Shown: positions 59,437 through 64,000 of the stretch, in pieces | Numbering within the stretch: position 1 is the first letter of the stretch | Layout of the letters: the number at the start of each line of letters is the position of its first letter | From: Clavelina lepadiformis | Taxonomy: Eukaryota; Chordata; Ascidiacea; Aplousobranchia; Clavelinidae | DNA: 64,000 nucleotides | NCBI RefSeq assembly: GCF_947623445.1 | Contig: NC_135245.1 | Location: forward strand, 4,285,501-4,349,500 | Reading direction: 5' to 3' | Notes under the pieces: generated by a model | The model's database searches: none | The model's input: only the letters and a program-made list of their open reading frames with translations | What the model was told of the DNA's origin: nothing | Program-made: the position numbers and the translations under genes

Positions 59437-61005
59437 GTCTATATGCTGAAGGTCTCAAGTATGAATCTTGCTTATGCTTGACAATTTTTCTTGTTCAGAT
59501 TTATGTTTAATATAATTTGGTCATGAGAAATGAAATTTTCAGTCAGAGAGGATTAGAGCAAAATAAATTACAAATTTGGACAAAAAGGTTACTTTAAAGA
59601 TGCGTTTACTTGAAAAAATACGAAGGGCTTCAAAAAACATGTTAAGACCGTTCAGAAGGCAGCATGGTTGGGTTGTTTTTAAGCCTTGGAACTCGCTTAG
59701 CAGTGGCACATATCAAGGTTCTAGGTTGCATGGAAACATTGGATAAAAATTGGATAGAAATTGGCATGAAAGAGTAGGAAATTTGTGCTTTTAGGCCCAA
59801 TAATCTATTTTTCACTTTGGGGCTATGTAATGGGATAGAGAGAAACGTTACTTTTTCCAATTCCAGTTTCAGGTAGTATCAGGTAAGACTAGTTCACATG
59901 CAAAGTTCAAGGATTCCTATGGAGCAATTTTCAAGTAATTGCTTTTCTAATAATTTTACTATAGGCCTATAAAGAAATAAACAAAAAAATTGAGGTATTT
60001 TTATAAACCCCTAGGCCTATGCCTCTTTAACTAACATTTACTTTAATTTGCAGTCTAGCATGGTAGCCTAATACAATCATGAGTAATGAGAGTTAGCGTC
60101 AAAGGGGACTAGTTTAAGAATACTGTTTTATAATACTCTTTGAAAAAAGTAGTATGTCATTTTAAACTGAAATTTAGCACACATTTACAGACTAGCCTAA
60201 TTGCCATTTATTGTGATTCTTCTATATTACATCATAGGCTAATTCCTTCCAATTCAGGCGTTCACGTATAGGAGTATAAAATTACAAGTCCCCTAAGTTT
60301 CAATGCTCGTGGTCGCATAGGCTAGGCCCTAGTCCTAGTCCTATAACATTACAGTCGCGCCCCGTATGTTTTACCGGTTTACGCCTTTACGGTACCATAT
60401 TTTCATAAGCCTTAAACGCCATGGGTGCAAAAATGTTGATACTATCAGAATAACAACCTTTAGCTTAAAAACCAATCAAAAGCTGCTTATTTCGTCACAA
60501 TTTTTCACAGCATTCCTGCACGCTCCACTTATTACCTCAGTACTTCACCGTTTATTTTTCGTTTCACAATCTTCATCAAGCCGCGTAGTGGTTCCCAAAC
60601 TTTTCAAAAAATTGTGCATGATGCTCGCAATTTTTTAATGATTCAAATTCATGGATGACGGACCCCTGTAAAATCAACAAAGAATTAAATGGAAGCTAAA
60701 ATATTAATAATCGTGACGAAAGAAATTTGTTATGTCATAATGAAGCAAACTGGAATCCAGTTTAAATACCAAGTCAAAAATCTTTTGTATAGTATCAGTA
60801 TTAAAGAGTACTTTTTAGTTGCCATCGCGGTGGGGACGAAAAAATCAAGCCAGTTTTTATTAGCATGACTTCAGAAACTGCTGCACAAGTGCACAGCCTA
60901 GTTTTTTGTTAGCGACTAGCAAATATTCATACTTTTCTTTTAACATTTCAGCCTGCTTTTGATTCCAACACTCAGGAAATTCATTATTTACGCCACATTC
61001 GTTTG

Positions 61006-61560
61006 TAGCGGCCTGGGAGCCGCTTTCAATACCAATATATCATTCGTGGGAACATATTCGCCAGTAATTTATTGTGATATTGTTTACTGATAAAACCGCA
61101 ATTATTGTCGTTTAATATTTGGAAACTTGCTCTAAATAACTTTATGTGAAAACGCCGTTTAGTACGTTACCAGGTGATTTCATAACATCCTAGTTTTAAC
61201 TGAATGTAATTCCCATTGCCAACGCTTTGTTTTTATCGTGCACACATTCTGAAATGTTCGTGTATTTTGTGTTGAATATTTCCGCTCACATCGCTCCGCT
61301 TTATAAACTCGAACTTCTGCGCGAGTAACGCCGCAGACAGAGATACCGAATCGTACGAACGTATTACGTTAGTCGTGTTAAATGTAATTCGTTAGACTTG
61401 TTTTAATTGGTGAATGCTAAGTTTGTGATTGTATTATATTCGGAACCTGTACAGTTCCTACAATAAAGGATTGTTTCTGATAAACTGTATCTGTTAATCG
61501 TAAGAGCTTTCGGTTAGTAGACGTAAGGTTAGAGAATTCTAACCGCACGCAACCACGGAG
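61006..61560 (+). mobile_element. Possible solo LTR-like segment
   Basis: Begins TGTAGCGGCCTGGGAGCC, contains a TATA-like ctttataaac near 61300 and a polyadenylation signal aataaagga at 61462, and becomes CpG-richer than its surroundings. That order (TG start, TATA, poly(A) signal) is typical of retrotransposon LTRs. I could not find a matching target duplication, a second LTR or internal coding sequence, so the call and the right boundary are weak. Confidence 0.25.
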
Positions 61561-63604
61561 TCAGATCATTAATTCGGCAGGTAAATTAAGTCCGAATATC
61601 ATAAGTTAAGACTGACAAGCAGTGACCTCTGCACGTTCTCTCCATCATCTATTGGTTCAGCTTCTGATGTTTTGTCAAACGTTTTTTCATTTTTTGGTGG
61701 GTGCTCTGAGAATGTTTCATCTGTTGCTAAATTCAATCCATAACTCGTGTATTCTGATTTTTCTTTATCATATATTTTTTGAAACTTGCCAAAATATCAG
61801 TTATATTCTGCTGTCGCTTCATCATAAAGGGTGTTAAAATCAGTTAAATCTTTATCAAAAAGCTTCCTCGTAAATAGCGATATAGAAAGTATAATTTGTT
61901 AAAGAGCATTATATTATTACTAGATGTATAGCCTACTTTTAAGTTGCTGGCAAATATGCATTTGTAAATATATGCACGAATAACACTCGAGCGTCTACTA
62001 AAGGCATGTTGTACTGTAGTATTGACGGTGGTACAATTAATTAGTAATGGAGGTATAGAGGCTTCCCCGTGAGAGTGAGTCTAACTGTCTAACGCGGGAG
62101 CGGTGTAAACACATTTGAACAGTAGGCTAACTGTACAAAGAATGAACATGTTTAGTTTTGTATTCTCCAATATGATTTGTACGTATTAAATTATTACATA
62201 TATTTAATATAAATAAGTTTTATATATACATTATAATTTAATCAGTGAGTGCACAATGAGGCTAACAGCAAAACAACTAAGCCTACCAAAGCACGTGCTG
62301 CAAGGAGTGCTCTAAGTTTGTACAACATAAAAAAACACACAAAAATAAATTAAACCATATAGCGTGTGACAACAAAATAAACCACAAAACAACAAACGTA
62401 TATACAAATTCAATAGAAAGGATAAGATAACTGAATTCAACCAACGAGTGTAACTAGCTTAATAAGTAACAAAATCACGTGCTTGTTAGAAATGCGAAAG
62501 GAGAATTGACGATATAATGCCCAACGTTAGCTCATACTAAACGTAGAGTTTCGACAAAAATACCTGGGTCTTTATACAAATGGTCATAAAAAAGATCTGT
62601 GATTATATTTCACGGCAAAGATCCGTGAGTGTATGACACGGCTTTCACTGTAAGTTGCTATTGTGACGATTACGTCACGACTCACGAGTTGTTTTCGAGA
62701 CGTTTGGAATTTAATTTGGGAACTTGTAATTCAGTGTTTACCAGACTTGAGTTTTCCTTAATGACGTCAGATAAATTTCCTCGATTGAACTAGTTTGCCA
62801 CATATATATACTGTTGTAATGTTTACGATCTTCCCTTTCCCTTTTACCGTTTCACGTGTTACTGAGCGCGATGTAACATTCAGCAAGATTTGCCCGAAGG
62901 CAAAAGCCTTTGTGTTATAATAAATAAAATGGGAACTTTATAATTTAGTAATTTGTATAGACAGAATCAAGCAACTAACAGCATAGTCACGCCGTCTGAG
63001 AAATGAGAACTCAAACATCGAAGCAGAAGTAAAACAAGTTATCAACCATAAATCGTCCTCGCTCATATTCTAACAATAACCGCCAGCATTCGCGGTCTTT
63101 ATGGCAGATGAGTTTATTGTGTAATACTGTACTTCACACGAGTAGTGCACAAGCGAATTATTTCTTTGTCATACTATCAATGGTGTAGTAGGGTGCTCTT
63201 AATGAGGTCTATAGCGACCATCCATGTTATTCTGCTCGGTTGCCTAACTCACTAAAAATCATAATGTGACCTGTCTTAAATTGATTTCATTGATCTGATA
63301 TGAGTTTGAACGATGTTTGAAAACCAACGACCTTCGTGACGTCTTATCCGCTCATCGCTCAGTTTTTTGAAAACGGCTTTGCCAATAACTCCTTTACAAA
63401 AAAAATAAAGGAATTTCGTTTATAGTATCGGAATCAACATATTTTTATCATTTTTTCGGAAATTGGTTGAAAATGACGTCAGTTTTGCTTTAAAATAGAA
63501 GGAAAACCATTATGTCAGACAAAAATCAACTGTAAACTTTGGTAACCTACTAGACTGCCGGTGCTTGTGTGATAAAATAACTTTGCATTTGCCTTAAGTT
63601 AAAC

Positions 63605-63933
63605 CAGAGGTCGGGAACCTATGGCTCGCGAGCCAGATGTGGCTCTTTTGATGACGACATCTGGCTCGCAAATAAATCTGAGCTGGCATTTCTCAGCACG
63701 ACTGTTACGAGCAAAACTTTTTCTGTAATTTTTCATAACGCATTAACAGTAAGAAGCATGATATTAAAAAGTAAATTCAGACATTCATTGTCGCCTGAAA
63801 TTGTTGGTTTTGCTTAAACATGCACACGTTAGTTGCATTAAGTGTTAAAAAATATTACATGGCTCTGATGGAAATACAATTACAAATATGTAGCTTTCAT
63901 GGCTCCCTTAGTTAAAAAGGTTCCCGACCCCTG
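63605..63933. mobile_element. hAT-like MITE, family A, copy 2
   Basis: Same termini and interior as the copy at 36687-37046: CAGAGGTCGGGAACC at the left (one change), GGTTCCCGACCCCTG at the right, and the subterminal GGCTCGCGAGCC. It is about 30 bases shorter because of internal deletions. Flanking 8-mers do not match (agttaaac, cattatat), so the target duplication has decayed or one flank was rearranged. Confidence 0.88.
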
Positions 63934-64000
63934 CATTATATAAATCATGTATGAAATTAGCCAATCACAATTGGTTAATTTTTCTAAAATATTTTTAGCC

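Larger units (their letters stand above)
58971..64000. other. Gene-free right end with mobile elements
   Basis: Upstream of TPST, 5 kb without a supportable gene. It includes a TPST 5' UTR acceptor-like site (58999-59000), hAT MITEs at 59177-59436 and 63605-63933, and a possible solo LTR-like segment at about 61006-61560. A single hAT-type terminus near 60588 (tagtggttcccaaac) has no clear partner. Confidence 0.5.

Noticed and set aside
60588-61023. Another hAT element starting tagtggttcccaaac
   Set aside because: Only the left terminus is convincing; the best right-end candidate (gggagccgctt) pairs poorly and no 8-base duplication is present.

Overview
The window is animal nuclear DNA: AT-rich, with genes cut into many short exons by GT-AG introns. 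Its clearest genes are metazoan: a fused glutamyl-prolyl-tRNA synthetase, a radial spoke head protein, a STYX pseudophosphatase, an LRCH protein, a rhodopsin-family GPCR and a tyrosylprotein sulfotransferase. Compact spacing, small introns, dense small hAT elements and pyrimidine-AG sites just upstream of several start codons fit an invertebrate chordate such as an ascidian. That assignment is inference. All exon models below were built by eye from reading frame, splice sites and remembered family sequence; no alignment was run.

Layout. Bases 1-6131 hold a recently rearranged block. A 286-base segment (1-286) recurs as a direct repeat at 3500-3785, and between and beyond them lie two inverted arms (287-3324 and 3809-6131). 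Each arm carries the 3' end of EPRS facing the 3' end of a Cys-loop (nicotinic-type) receptor gene. The EPRS end in the right arm belongs to the complete gene; the left copy is broken. The receptor remnant in the right arm is broken; the left one is intact in its last exon but has no 5' part here. EPRS fills 5277-18413 on the minus strand in 32 exons, encoding 1441 residues. RSPH9 (20146-22755, plus) lies head to head with it. STYX (23462-27766, minus) faces RSPH9 tail to tail. A 4-kb gene-poor stretch follows. Then come an intronless LRCH gene (31855-33873, plus), a two-exon unrecognised membrane protein (35242-36444, plus), intronless MTG2 (37181-38365, minus), an eight-exon class A GPCR (42609-48214, plus) and a TPST gene (52620-58970, minus). 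The last 5 kb holds repeats only.

Mobile DNA. Four hAT-like miniature elements have matching 8-base target duplications or near-identical termini, plus a fifth, 746-base hAT-like element. There are also a TA-flanked palindromic MITE, a 572-base MITE with clustered same-strand TTTTGAC motifs, and tRNA-derived SINE-like sequences.

The genes are functionally unrelated (translation, cilia, signalling, mitochondrial ribosome assembly, Golgi sulfation), so I see no pathway cluster. The most unusual structure is the left-end inverted duplication with reciprocal decay of its two passenger genes.
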